A stretch of 64,000 bases of DNA from Eggerthella sinensis (GTDB lineage: Bacteria > Actinomycetota > Coriobacteriia > Coriobacteriales > Eggerthellaceae), in assembly GCF_003339815.1 (NCBI RefSeq), contig NZ_PPTT01000018.1, positions 1 to 64,000 on the forward strand, written 5' to 3'. The translations under genes and the position numbers were made by a program. Positions 1 through 9,067 of this stretch are shown piece by piece. Below the pieces are notes generated by a model, which saw nothing but the letters and a program-made list of their open reading frames with translations, did not search any database and was not told the DNA's origin. Position 1 is the stretch's first letter. Every line of letters begins with the position of its first letter.

Positions 1-39
1 CCCCAAGCGGGCCTTCGCCATGCCCCCGCCCACAAGTTC

Positions 40-54
40 TTAGCTGGCAGCTAA
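40..54. promoter_or_regulatory. Perfect 15-bp palindrome, candidate operator
   Basis: TTAGCTG-G-CAGCTAA is a perfect inverted repeat about 80 bases upstream of the first gene. It is followed by a short T-rich run (TGTTTTTAT), so a weak terminator of a gene lying left of the window is an alternative: five paired bases around a five-base loop. I favour an operator because the symmetry includes the centre, but nothing in the window identifies a binding protein. Confidence 0.35.
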
Positions 55-132
55 TGTTTTTATCGACTGGTTTACCTAGCATATGCAGTGCTCTTACCGG
101 AGGGGCCGCGGCCTCGCAATGAAAGGATGCAT

Positions 133-903
133 ATGTACGAGAACCAGCAGTATCGATCGAACGACGAGTATCGCCCGCCCGCTCGGTACCATGAAGCGCC
201 CGCTTCTCTTTCGGCGATGGCGGTGACCGCGCTGGTGCTCGGCATTGTTGCGCTGCTCACGTCGTTTCTTCCCATCATCAACAACATCTCGTTTTTCCTG
301 GCGTTGCTGGGGGTGATTTTCGGCATCGTGGCCGTTGTCGCCACCGTGCGCGGCACCCGCAGGGGAAAGCCGCTCGCCATCGCGGCTCTCGTGCTCAATA
401 TCGTTGCGGCAATGGTGGTGCTGGCTACGCAGGCGATGTTCAGCGCGGCTATCGACGAAGCGACATCAAGTCCGAGCGCGGTGGGAACGTCGATGGAGGA
501 GCCTTCTGCCGAACCGGCACCCTCCGAATCGCAAGCCGATTACAGCAATTTGGCGATGGGAGCGACCGCTGAATTGGAAAACGGGCTCTCGGTTTCCGTG
601 ACGTCGATCGAGACCGGTCTGACGAACTACGACGGTTCGGCCATAACCGGCGTGACGGTTTCCTATACGAACAACGGAAGCAAGGAGGCTTCGTTCAATC
701 CGTTCGATTGGAAGGCCCAGGATGCGCAGGGTGCTCAAAGGAACACGACGTTCTATTCGGAAGCGGCCGACGACCTGAACTCGGGATCGCTTGCTCCGGG
801 AGGGACGGTCTCGGGCAGCATCTACTTCGATGGCGAGGTGAACAAGGTGCTGTATTACTCGAACATGTTCTATGACAGTACGGTTGCATGGACCGTCGCG
901 TAG
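133..903 (+). CDS. DUF4190/DUF4352-type membrane-anchored protein
   Basis: This is a 256-residue protein of unknown function. A polar, Tyr/Pro-rich N-terminus (about 1-30) is followed by two hydrophobic segments (about 33-60 and 70-105) of DUF4190 type. A Ser/Pro/Glu-rich linker (about 115-145) leads to a C-terminal beta-rich domain resembling DUF4352, an immunoglobulin-like extracytoplasmic fold. The domain should face outward. In-frame starts lie at 88 (GTG), 127 and 133. The GAAAGG sequence at 121-126 leaves six bases to the ATG at 133, so that start is preferred. No operon partner is evident, although a small HTH gene starts 31 bases after the stop. Family assignment rests on architecture and is moderate. 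Confidence 0.7.
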   Translation: MYENQQYRSNDEYRPPARYHEAPASLSAMAVTALVLGIVALLTSFLPIINNISFFLALLGVIFGIVAVVATVRGTRRGKPLAIAALVLNIVAAMVVLATQAMFSAAIDEATSSPSAVGTSMEEPSAEPAPSESQADYSNLAMGATAELENGLSVSVTSIETGLTNYDGSAITGVTVSYTNNGSKEASFNPFDWKAQDAQGAQRNTTFYSEAADDLNSGSLAPGGTVSGSIYFDGEVNKVLYYSNMFYDSTVAWTVA

Positions 904-934
904 CGGGGTGTGCGGTTAGGTCGTTTGGAATACA

Positions 935-1402
935 ATGATGGGTGCGTTGAATAAGAAGAAACCGAGGAGAAGGAAGCGCCGCGTGAAAGAGCCTTTGACC
1001 GACGAGTTGCTCTCCGAGCTGCTGAATGCTCCCAATCCTCTTGCTTTCGTGGAAGAGAATCGCATCGGCGCGCGCGGCATGTCCGAGTACTTGCAGTACC
1101 TGCTCGATGAGCACGGTCTCTTGCGTGCCGACGTCGTGCGCGAGGCGGGGCTCAACGAGACGTTCGGGTACCAGATATTCATGGGGCAGCGCGGGGCGTC
1201 GCGCAACAAGGTGCTGCAGCTGGCCTTCGCCATGCACCTTTCGCTCAAAGAGGCTGACCGATTGCTGCAGGCGGCGGGAGCGAACGGACTGTACTGCAAG
1301 AACCGGCGCGACGCCATCATCATCTTCTGTCTTGATCATGGGTACGGCCTTCAGAAAACCGATGAGGAGCTGTACCGCTTCAACGAAGACACGATCTGCT
1401 AA
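935..1402 (+). CDS. Small helix-turn-helix protein paired with a kinase gene
   Basis: The product has 155 residues and a very basic N-terminus (KKKPRRRKRR near residues 7-16). The following alpha-helical domain resembles XRE/Cro-type helix-turn-helix proteins: the stretch around residues 65-120 (ADVVREAG, ETFGYQIFMGQRG, KVLQLAFAMHLSLKEADRLL) has the usual pattern of an HTH followed by a LSLKEAD helix. A DNA-binding role is inferred. The Ser/Thr kinase gene begins 25 bases downstream on the same strand, suggesting the kinase may act on this protein or sense the same signal. No strong ribosome-binding site is visible. Tandem ATG codons at 935 and 938 leave a one-residue ambiguity. Confidence 0.65.
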   Translation: MMGALNKKKPRRRKRRVKEPLTDELLSELLNAPNPLAFVEENRIGARGMSEYLQYLLDEHGLLRADVVREAGLNETFGYQIFMGQRGASRNKVLQLAFAMHLSLKEADRLLQAAGANGLYCKNRRDAIIIFCLDHGYGLQKTDEELYRFNEDTIC

Positions 1403-1427
1403 GGCATCTGGTACCATAGACCCTACT

Positions 1428-2630
1428 ATGCCAGACGAACTCGCCGAACATCTCGATGCCCTTGCACGCGACGATTGCTATCGCGTGGACGCCGTCTTGA
1501 AGGACGGTGCCCTCGAAACCACGCAACGTGTGTACTTCGTGGGCGCGAACGGTGCGGAGCAGGGCCCGTACGTGCGCAAGTACCTCGACAGCGATGCGGG
1601 CTTGGGCACCGCCTACGAGCGCATGTGGAAGGCGCAGCGCGCGGGTCGCCGGTTCCTCCATCTGCCGCGCATCGTGGACTGTTATGCGGCAGGCGAGAAG
1701 CGAGCCGTGGTGATGGAGTACGTGCGCGGCGAGACGCTGGCCGACGTGCTGTATCGCTGCGACCCGTCCGTTGCGCTCGCGTGCGACGTGTTCCCCCGCC
1801 TGTGCGAGGCGGTGGCCGAGCTGCACGAAGGATTCGATCCGCCGATCATCCATCGCGACCTCAAGCCGTCGAACATCATGCTGTCGAAGGACAGCCTCAC
1901 CATCATCGACTTCGGTATCTCGCGCACGTTCGACGATGCGGCCGACGAGGATACGCGCCATTTCGGCACGCGCGCCTACGCGCCGCCCGAGCAGTTCGGC
2001 TACGGTCAGACCGATGTGCGCAGCGACGTGTACGCGCTGGGCATGCTGTTGTACTTCTGCCTCACCGAGAAGACGCCCGACGCGAAGGCGCGTCGCGGAG
2101 GGTTTCGCGACCCGCGCATACCGGAGGCGTTTCGACGGATCGTCGCGCACGCGACGGCGTTCGATCCGGCGCAACGCTATGCGAGCGTGACGGAGCTGAG
2201 GGATGCTTTTCTGGCGGCTGCCACCGAGCCGGGCGATACGCCCCGCGCGCCCGGCCGCAAACCCCGCACGCGCTTCGGCGCGCTTCTTGCGCGCGTGCCG
2301 TTCAAGTTGGGGGTTGCGTGGGACGTCGTGCTGGCATGCCTGTTCGTGCTGTTCTGCGTCGTGGCTGTGGGCAGCACCGTCGATCCTTCTTCCGGCTCCG
2401 CACAGTATGCGGCCGCCCCCTTGTGGCTGAGAGGGGTGTCGTACGGAAGCCTCGTACTGCTCATCATAGGCCCCGTTCTGTTCCTCGTATCCGACAGGAG
2501 GCCTCTTGCTCGAATCGTGCCGTCTCTTGCTCGCGTGTCCATCGAGCGCGATATGGCGGTGTGCTTCGTGGCATTCCTCATAGGGCTCACGGTGTTCGCT
2601 CTGTCCGGCCAGCTGTTCGTGGTCGAATAA
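1428..2630 (+). CDS. Membrane Ser/Thr protein kinase (Hanks type)
   Basis: This 400-residue protein is a eukaryote-like kinase. The catalytic loop HRDLKPSN lies near residues 142-149, the Mg-binding DFG near 162, and the activation-segment APPE near 186. The kinase domain spans about 15-265. It is followed by a basic linker and three hydrophobic segments (about 300-325, 337-357, 373-392), so the catalytic domain is cytoplasmic and tethered at its C-terminus. There is no PASTA or other recognised sensor domain outside the membrane. The ATG at 1428 is the first that keeps the kinase N-lobe; the open frame extends further upstream only as an overlap with the preceding HTH gene. No clear ribosome-binding site precedes it, so translation could be coupled to the HTH gene. 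Substrate unknown. Confidence 0.85.
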   Translation: MPDELAEHLDALARDDCYRVDAVLKDGALETTQRVYFVGANGAEQGPYVRKYLDSDAGLGTAYERMWKAQRAGRRFLHLPRIVDCYAAGEKRAVVMEYVRGETLADVLYRCDPSVALACDVFPRLCEAVAELHEGFDPPIIHRDLKPSNIMLSKDSLTIIDFGISRTFDDAADEDTRHFGTRAYAPPEQFGYGQTDVRSDVYALGMLLYFCLTEKTPDAKARRGGFRDPRIPEAFRRIVAHATAFDPAQRYASVTELRDAFLAAATEPGDTPRAPGRKPRTRFGALLARVPFKLGVAWDVVLACLFVLFCVVAVGSTVDPSSGSAQYAAAPLWLRGVSYGSLVLLIIGPVLFLVSDRRPLARIVPSLARVSIERDMAVCFVAFLIGLTVFALSGQLFVVE

Positions 2631-2769
2631 CGCAATCGATCGTCGACAACCCTTCCACGCTCCGGCAACGCTCGGGGGCGTGGTCGCGCGTCGCCTCCGG
2701 CCTCCGCTAGAGTAGGCGGGACGACGTGCGCCTGCATGAGGGCGCAGCGACCTCGGAAGGAGCGGAGCC

Positions 2770-4155
2770 GTGGCGGACAAAGACCTCGGCGGCGCGAAAC
2801 ACGCCGCGCCGAAGACGGACGCGTCCTCGGGCAAGGAGAAGCTCAAGCGCGTGCTCACCGTGCCGGACATGATCGTGTACGGTCTCATCTTCATGGTGCC
2901 CATCGCCCCGATGGGCATTTACGGCGGCGTGTTCCACGACTCGGGCGGCATGCCCGCGCTCGTGTACCTCGTGGGCACGCTGGCCATGGTGTTCACGGCG
3001 GTGTCGTACAGCATGCTCATCCGCGAATGGCCCGTGGCCGGATCGGTGTATTCGTACACGTCGCGCGGCCTGGGCAAGGGCATCGGCTTCGTGACGGGGT
3101 GGACGCTGCTGCTCGATTACCTGCTCATCCCCGTGCTCATGTACGTGGTGGCGTCGACGGCGCTTTCGAGCCTCGTGCCCGAGGTGCCGGCGTGGGCGTT
3201 CGCCGTGGTGTTCGTGGTGGCGAACACGTTCGTGAACGTGCGCGGCATCGGGCTCACCGACATCGTGAACCGCATCGCGCTCGTGCTGGAAATCCTCGTG
3301 CTGCTCATCTTCGTCGTGCTCGGCGTGCGCTGGCTGCTCACCGACCCGGCTTCGCACGGCTTCACGTTCGACCCCTTCTACAACCCGGCCACGTTCGATC
3401 CGAACCTCGTCATGAGCGCCGTGTCGCTCGGCGTGCTGTCGTTTCTGGGCTTCGACGGCATCGCCACGCTGTCGGAGGAGGCGAAGGACGGCCGTCGCGG
3501 CCCGGGCCGCGCCATGATGGCGTCGCTGGCCATCGTGGGGTCGCTGTTCGTGCTGCAAACCTACATCGCCGGGTGCATCAGCCCCGACGGCGCCGCGTTC
3601 GCCGGCGACAGCGGCAACGCCTTCTACCTCGTGGCGCAGCTCGTGGGCGGGCGGTGGCTGTACGTGGTGTGCGCGGTTGCCACGGCGCTCGCCTGGGGCA
3701 TCTTCACGGCGCTCGCGGCCCAGACGGCCGTGTCGCGCATCCTGTTCGCCATGGGCCGCGCCGGCGGCCTGCCGAAACCGCTCGCGAAGGTGCATCCGAA
3801 GTACCACACTCCCTACGTCGCGTCGCTGTTCGTGGGGGCGCTCACGCTCGTGCTCGTGCTGACGTTCGGGCGGCTGGGCACCGACACCATCTCGCTGTTC
3901 GTGAACTTCGGCGCGCTCACGGCGTTCCTCATGCTGCACGTCACCGTCATCGGGTACTTCTTCATCAAGAAGAGCGACGGGCGCTGGGTGGCGCACCTTC
4001 TGTCGCCATTGTGCGGCATCGCGGTGATCGGCTACACGTGGTGGAGCCTCGACGTGCCGGCGAAGGTGCTCGGCCTCATCTGGATGAGCATCGGAATCGT
4101 GTACTACCTCGTGCTGCATTTCGCGCTCAAGCGCGAGGTGAAGCTGGACGGATAG
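2770..4155 (+). CDS. APC-superfamily amino acid permease
   Basis: The 461-residue product is an integral membrane transporter of the amino acid-polyamine-organocation superfamily. About 12 hydrophobic segments are visible. The first carries the substrate-site glycine motif after MIVYGLIFMVPIAPMG (residues about 37-52), and a loop SFLGFDGIATLSEEAK (about 219-234) matches the conserved APC signature. A charged tail of about 30 residues precedes TM1. It probably imports or exchanges an amino acid or amine in the cytoplasmic membrane; the substrate cannot be told. The start is a GTG with AAGGAG seven bases upstream (2757-2762). It stands alone between the kinase gene and the LytTR regulator. Confidence 0.88.
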   Translation: MADKDLGGAKHAAPKTDASSGKEKLKRVLTVPDMIVYGLIFMVPIAPMGIYGGVFHDSGGMPALVYLVGTLAMVFTAVSYSMLIREWPVAGSVYSYTSRGLGKGIGFVTGWTLLLDYLLIPVLMYVVASTALSSLVPEVPAWAFAVVFVVANTFVNVRGIGLTDIVNRIALVLEILVLLIFVVLGVRWLLTDPASHGFTFDPFYNPATFDPNLVMSAVSLGVLSFLGFDGIATLSEEAKDGRRGPGRAMMASLAIVGSLFVLQTYIAGCISPDGAAFAGDSGNAFYLVAQLVGGRWLYVVCAVATALAWGIFTALAAQTAVSRILFAMGRAGGLPKPLAKVHPKYHTPYVASLFVGALTLVLVLTFGRLGTDTISLFVNFGALTAFLMLHVTVIGYFFIKKSDGRWVAHLLSPLCGIAVIGYTWWSLDVPAKVLGLIWMSIGIVYYLVLHFALKREVKLDG

Positions 4156-4309
4156 GCTGCGCTGCCTCGCATGATGGCGAAGCCGCCCGCGTCCCGCAGC
4201 GAAAACGGCGCGCTGTGCTCCGTAACCGGTTCTGGACAACACGACCCGCTTCGTCAGACAATGGAATAACACGATCAAAAAAGAAGAACAGGTACGAGGA
4301 GGCCCGGGT

Positions 4310-5032
4310 TTGAGGATTGCGATCTGCGATGACGACGGGGTGCTGCGAAGCGATCTGCGCAGCGCGCTGGATCGGTCGCTGGCCGAGCGGGGCATACGGC
4401 CGCGTTACCGGGAATACAGCGCGGGCGAGCAGCTGGTGATCGATGCGGCGGGAGACGAACCGTTCGACCTCGTGTTTCTCGACGTGTACCTCGAGGGCGA
4501 GGACGGCGTGTCCGTCGCGCGCTCGCTGCGCGCGGTGGACCCTTGCGTGCCCATCGTGTTCCTCACCGTCTCGCGCGAGCACGCGGTGGAAAGCTACGAG
4601 GTGCGCGCCACCGACTACCTCATGAAGCCGGTGGAGCCCGCGGACATCGACCGCGTGTTCGATCGCGTGCTGCCCGCCCAGGAGCCCCGTCTGGCGTTTC
4701 GCGTGGGCGCATCGCGCCGCTACTTCGCCTTCGGGGACATCGCGTATCTGGAAAGCCGCGATCATGCGGTGCTGCTGCACACCTCCGACGGCTCGTGCTA
4801 CCGCGGCCTCGCCAAGCTCGACGACGTGCAGCGCGACCTGCAGGACCCCCGCTTCCTGCGCTGCCATCGCAGCTGCCTGGTGAACATGGACTACATCGCG
4901 GACGTGTGCGACGACTTCGTGCTGCGCGACGGCACGTGCGTGCCCGTGCGCGTGAAGGAGCGCCGCAAGATGCACGAGGCCTATCATCGGTACTTCGTGG
5001 ACGCGCTGTGCGAGGGGAGCGCCGGGCAGTAG
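4310..5032 (+). CDS. LytTR-family response regulator
   Basis: The product has 240 residues. An N-terminal receiver domain (about 1-120) carries the acidic pair in ICDDDG, the phosphoacceptor aspartate in LVFLDVYLEGEDG (about residue 55) and the lysine of YLMKP (about 105). The C-terminal domain (about 130-235) is a LytTR DNA-binding domain, with FRVGASRRYFAFGDIAYLES at its start and RCHRSCLVN in its middle. Such regulators are usually paired with an HPK10-type histidine kinase, but none is in this window, so it is an orphan here. Translation starts at a TTG, supported by GAGGAGG seven bases upstream (4296-4302). Confidence 0.87.
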   Translation: MRIAICDDDGVLRSDLRSALDRSLAERGIRPRYREYSAGEQLVIDAAGDEPFDLVFLDVYLEGEDGVSVARSLRAVDPCVPIVFLTVSREHAVESYEVRATDYLMKPVEPADIDRVFDRVLPAQEPRLAFRVGASRRYFAFGDIAYLESRDHAVLLHTSDGSCYRGLAKLDDVQRDLQDPRFLRCHRSCLVNMDYIADVCDDFVLRDGTCVPVRVKERRKMHEAYHRYFVDALCEGSAGQ

Positions 5033-5166
5033 GGGAACGTCCTTCTGCGCGGGCGACGGCCGGATTCGACGGCTCGGGCACGGAATTCGCGACGGCGTTC
5101 GCAGGCGGAATCGGTGCGCTATAGTGGTCAGCTGACAGCACGACGGCAAGCGAGCAGGGAGGGCGC

Positions 5167-6588
5167 ATGAAGGCGGACTCACACGGCACCAGCTGCGAAC
5201 GGCGCGCGTACGGCAAGGCGCTGCGGGACGAGGTCCCGCGCAGCTCCCATGCTTCCTGGAACGTCGAGACCGGCCGCGAGCGGCCGCTCGAGCTCATGCT
5301 CGAGCAGGAGTCCGAGCGCCTCGTCTATCTCGTGGGCGAGCGACGGCTGCGCATGAGCGCCTCCCCGTTCGCCTTCTTCCGCGGCAATGCGCTGGTCATG
5401 GCGGCCGACCTCGCCACGACGCCCTCCACGGGGTTGCGCGTGCAGGCGTGCGGGGACGCCCATATCGCGAACTTCGGCGGGTTCGCCGCCTCCGATCGCA
5501 GGCTCGTCTTCGACGTCAACGATTTCGACGAGACGGCGCCGGGCCCGTGGGAATGGGACGTGAAGCGTTTGGCGGCGAGCATCGAGATATGCGGGCGCGA
5601 CCGAGGATTCTCGCGGTCGTGGCGCCGCGGGGCCGTGCGGGCGGCGGCGGAGAGCTACCGCCGGGCCATGGCCTCGTTCGCGCGCGCAGGCGAGCTGGAC
5701 GTATGGTACGCGCGCCTCGACGTGGACGAGGTGGTGGCGCCGGCGCTCGAACGGGCCGACGAGGCTCGGCGCGCGCGGGTGCGCCGCCGCCTCAAGAAGG
5801 CCTACGCGAACACGAGCGAGCGCGCCTTCGACCGCTTCGTGCGTTGGGAGGACGGGGAGCCGCGCATCGCCTTCGACCCTCCCTTCGTGGTGCCGCTCGA
5901 CCGTTTCGCCCCCGCCCTCGACGCCGCGCGGGCCGCGGACGGGCTCGTGGAGCTGCTGGCCGGCTACCGCCTCAGCCTCGCGCCCGAGACGCGCCTGCTG
6001 TTCGACCGCTTCGACTTCCTGGACGCCGCGCAGAAGGTGGTGGGCGTGGGCAGCGTGGGCACGCGCGCGTGGATCGTGGCGTGTGCCGGGCGAAGCCGAC
6101 GCGACCCGCTCGTCTTGCAGGTGAAGGAGGCGCAGCCCTCGGTGCTCGAGCGGTTCACGGGGCCGTGCGGGGCTGCCACCTGCGGCGAGCGCGTGGTGCG
6201 CGGGCAGCGCCTCATGCAGGCGTCGGGCGACATCCTGCTGGGATGGACGAGCGCCGAGGACGAGGACGGCCGCCGGCGCGCCTACTACGTGCGCCAGCTG
6301 TGGAACTGCAAGACCTCGACGGACTTGGAAACGGCCGAGCCGGACGAGATCGCCGCGACGGGGTGCTTGAGCGCATGGACGCTCGCGCGCGCCCATGCGC
6401 GATCAGGCGACCGGTGCGCCATCGCAGGGTATCTGGGCTCGTCGAGCGCCTTCGACCGGGCTATCGCCGGCTTCGCGGCGGCGTACGCCGATCAGAACGA
6501 GGCGGATTACCGCGTGTTCATCGACGCGCTGTCGGGCAGCACGCTCGCCGCGCCCGGCGGTGCGGGCGTCCCTGAAGGCGTAGCGTGA
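5167..6588 (+). CDS. DUF2252 family protein
   Basis: This 473-residue cytoplasmic protein belongs to the uncharacterised DUF2252 family. Family landmarks are GDAHIANFGGFA (about residues 96-107) and FDVNDFDE (about 115-122), followed by the VGVGSVGTRAW segment (about 293-303). The motif pattern is reminiscent of kinase or phosphotransferase folds, but no activity is established and I assign none. The ATG is preceded by a good AGGGAGGG ribosome-binding site. It ends seven bases before the next open frame and probably shares a transcript with the glycosidase and membrane protein that follow. A TATAGT sequence near 5119 could be a -10 element. Confidence 0.8.
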   Translation: MKADSHGTSCERRAYGKALRDEVPRSSHASWNVETGRERPLELMLEQESERLVYLVGERRLRMSASPFAFFRGNALVMAADLATTPSTGLRVQACGDAHIANFGGFAASDRRLVFDVNDFDETAPGPWEWDVKRLAASIEICGRDRGFSRSWRRGAVRAAAESYRRAMASFARAGELDVWYARLDVDEVVAPALERADEARRARVRRRLKKAYANTSERAFDRFVRWEDGEPRIAFDPPFVVPLDRFAPALDAARAADGLVELLAGYRLSLAPETRLLFDRFDFLDAAQKVVGVGSVGTRAWIVACAGRSRRDPLVLQVKEAQPSVLERFTGPCGAATCGERVVRGQRLMQASGDILLGWTSAEDEDGRRRAYYVRQLWNCKTSTDLETAEPDEIAATGCLSAWTLARAHARSGDRCAIAGYLGSSSAFDRAIAGFAAAYADQNEADYRVFIDALSGSTLAAPGGAGVPEGVA

Positions 6589-6619
6589 GCGCGCGATGGA
6601 GACGAAGGAGGGGAGGGGC

Positions 6620-9067
6620 ATGGATATCGATGCGGCGTTGGAGGCCATGACGCTCGAGGAGAAGTGCGCCTGCCTCACGGGCGAGGGGTACTGGGTGCTC
6701 GGCGGATGCCCCCGCCTCGGCATCGCGCCCATCGCGGTGTCGGACGGCCCGCACGGCCTGCGCAAGCAGTCCGGAGCCTCTGACAACTTGGGGCTCGCCG
6801 GAAGCGATCCGGCCGTGTGCTTTCCCACGGCAAGCGCGTCGGCCTGCACGTTCGACGTCGACCTCATGCGCGCGCTGGGGCGGGCGCTCGGCGACGAGGC
6901 GCGCGAGCAGGGCGTGGCCGTGCTGCTGGGGCCGGGGGTGAACATGAAGCGCAGCCCGCTGTGCGGGCGCAACTTCGAATACTTCAGCGAAGACCCCTAC
7001 CTGGCCGGATGCCTGGGCGCGGCCTACGTCGAGGGCGTGCAGAGCCGCGGGGTGGGCACGTCGCTCAAGCACTTCGCCTGCAACAACCAGGAGACCAACC
7101 GCCTCATCGTGGACGCGGTGGTGGACGAGCGCGCGCTTCACGAGCTGTACCTCGAGCCGTTCCGCATCGTGGTGGAACGCGCCCGTCCCTGGACGATCAT
7201 GACGGCGTACAACCTGCTGAACGGCACGTACTGCTCCGAAAACGAGCGGCTCATGAGGCTCATCGGGCGCGAGGCGTGGGGTTTCGACGGCGCGTACGTG
7301 TGCGACTGGGGCGCCGAGAGCAGCAACGCCGACAGCCTGCCCGCGGGCCTCGACCTCGTCATGCCGGGTGTGCGGCCCGACTACCGCGCCGACGTGGCCG
7401 CCGCCGTGCGCGCGGGCACGCTGCCCGCTTCCGCGCTCGACCGTGCCGTGCGGAGCGTGCTCGAGCTGCACGCGCGCCATGAGGCCGCCCTCGACGCGGC
7501 GGAGGCGCTGCCGCCCGCGAGCAGCCTCGCCGAGCGCCTCGAGGTGGCGCGGCGCGTGGCCGAGGAGGCGGCGGTGCTGCTGGACAACGACGGCATCCTG
7601 CCGCTCGCCTCCGAGGCGCGCCTCGCCGTCATCGGCGCATTCGCGAAGACGCCCCGCTACCAGGGTGCCGGCTCCTCGAAGATCAACCCCGTGGCGCTCG
7701 ACTGCGCCTTCGACGCGCTCGTGGCGGCGGGTGCGCCGTGCTCCTACGCGCCCGGCTACGACGCGCAGACGGGCGCGGCCTCCGAGGCGCAGCTCGACGA
7801 GGCGGTGCGCCTCGCCGCGCAGGCCGACGTGGCCGTCGTGTTCGCGGGGCTGCCCGACGCCGCGGAGTCGGAGGGTGCCGACCGCGCCGACATGGCGCTG
7901 CCGGCCGGCCACAACCTGCTGGTCGAGCGCGTGTGCGCCGCGAACCCGAACACCGTCGTGGTGCTGCAGGGCGGCGCTCCCGTGGAGCTGCCCTGGCGCG
8001 GACGGCCGCGCGCCATCCTGCTAAGCTATCTGGCGGGCTGCCAGGGCGGCAAAGCGACGGCGAACCTGCTGCAGGGCCGCGCGAACCCCTCGGGCAAGCT
8101 GGCGGAAACGTGGCCCGCGCGTCTCGCCGATACGCCGTGCGCCGACTTCTACCCCGAGCGCGGCCGACAGGCGCCGTACCGCGAGAGCATCTTCAACGGC
8201 TACCGCTTCTACGATGCGGCGGGCGTGGAGCCCGCCTACCCCTTCGGGCACGGGCGCTCCTACACGACGTTCGCCTACCGCGATCTCGACGTGGAGCCGC
8301 ACGGCGACGGATGCTCCGTGTCGTTCACGCTGCGCAACGAGGGCGCGCGGGCGGGCAAGGAGACCGTGCAGGTGTACGTGGCGCCGCGCGCGATGGCGGC
8401 GTTCCATGCGCCGCAGCAGCTCAAGGGCTTCGTCAAGGTGGCGCTCGAAGCGGGGGAGGAGCGCCGCGTGAGGCTCGATCTGCCCCGCCGGGCGTTCGCG
8501 CATTACGATACCGTTGCAGCTGCGTGGCAGGTGGAGGGCGGCGCGTATGATGTGCGCGTGGCCGCGTCGAGCCGCGACGTGCGGCTGAGCGCTGCCGTGG
8601 AGGTGGCGGGGGAGCCGTCGCGCGCCGACGACGCGCCCGAGGCCTATCGCGCGCCGCGGGCGGGCGGGTTCTCCCTCGAGGCGTTCCGCGCGCTGTACGG
8701 CCGGCGCTTCCCGAAGGTGATCGTGCCCATGCGGCCTTACACGCCGAACGCCACCATCGGGGATCTCAAAACGTCGCTCATCGGGAGCATGGTCCACTAC
8801 ATCCTGCGCCACGAGCTCAAGCTGCTCGCGCGCCGCGATCCCGCGGCACGTGCAGCGGCCGAGCGCATGGTGATGGACACGCCGCTGAGGTCGCTCGCCA
8901 TGTCGGGCGTGGACATGGGGCTCGTCGACGGCGTCGTCGACCTGCTGAACTACCGCTTCCTGCGCGGCTTCAAACGGCTGCGCAGCGTGGGCGCGTCCGC
9001 GAAGGCCGCGCCGCCGAAGGCTTCGCCGGAAACAACGACATCGAACGAGGAAAGGACGCAATCATGA
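6620..9067 (+). CDS. Glycoside hydrolase family 3 beta-glycosidase
   Basis: The 815-residue enzyme has the GH3 layout. The N-terminal (beta/alpha)8 domain carries the substrate-contact segment SLKHFACNNQE and the nucleophile aspartate in VCDWGAE (about residue 228). A second alpha/beta domain starts near 300, and a fibronectin III-like domain (ETVQVYVAP) lies near 580-650. About 150 further C-terminal residues are unlike typical GH3 ends. No signal peptide is visible, so the enzyme should act in the cytoplasm on small beta-glycosides, possibly plant or flavonoid glycosides. The ATG at 6620 is chosen over 6596 because AAGGAGG at 6605-6611 lies eight bases upstream. Its stop overlaps the next start (ATGA). 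Confidence 0.88.
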   Translation: MDIDAALEAMTLEEKCACLTGEGYWVLGGCPRLGIAPIAVSDGPHGLRKQSGASDNLGLAGSDPAVCFPTASASACTFDVDLMRALGRALGDEAREQGVAVLLGPGVNMKRSPLCGRNFEYFSEDPYLAGCLGAAYVEGVQSRGVGTSLKHFACNNQETNRLIVDAVVDERALHELYLEPFRIVVERARPWTIMTAYNLLNGTYCSENERLMRLIGREAWGFDGAYVCDWGAESSNADSLPAGLDLVMPGVRPDYRADVAAAVRAGTLPASALDRAVRSVLELHARHEAALDAAEALPPASSLAERLEVARRVAEEAAVLLDNDGILPLASEARLAVIGAFAKTPRYQGAGSSKINPVALDCAFDALVAAGAPCSYAPGYDAQTGAASEAQLDEAVRLAAQADVAVVFAGLPDAAESEGADRADMALPAGHNLLVERVCAANPNTVVVLQGGAPVELPWRGRPRAILLSYLAGCQGGKATANLLQGRANPSGKLAETWPARLADTPCADFYPERGRQAPYRESIFNGYRFYDAAGVEPAYPFGHGRSYTTFAYRDLDVEPHGDGCSVSFTLRNEGARAGKETVQVYVAPRAMAAFHAPQQLKGFVKVALEAGEERRVRLDLPRRAFAHYDTVAAAWQVEGGAYDVRVAASSRDVRLSAAVEVAGEPSRADDAPEAYRAPRAGGFSLEAFRALYGRRFPKVIVPMRPYTPNATIGDLKTSLIGSMVHYILRHELKLLARRDPAARAAAERMVMDTPLRSLAMSGVDMGLVDGVVDLLNYRFLRGFKRLRSVGASAKAAPPKASPETTTSNEERTQS

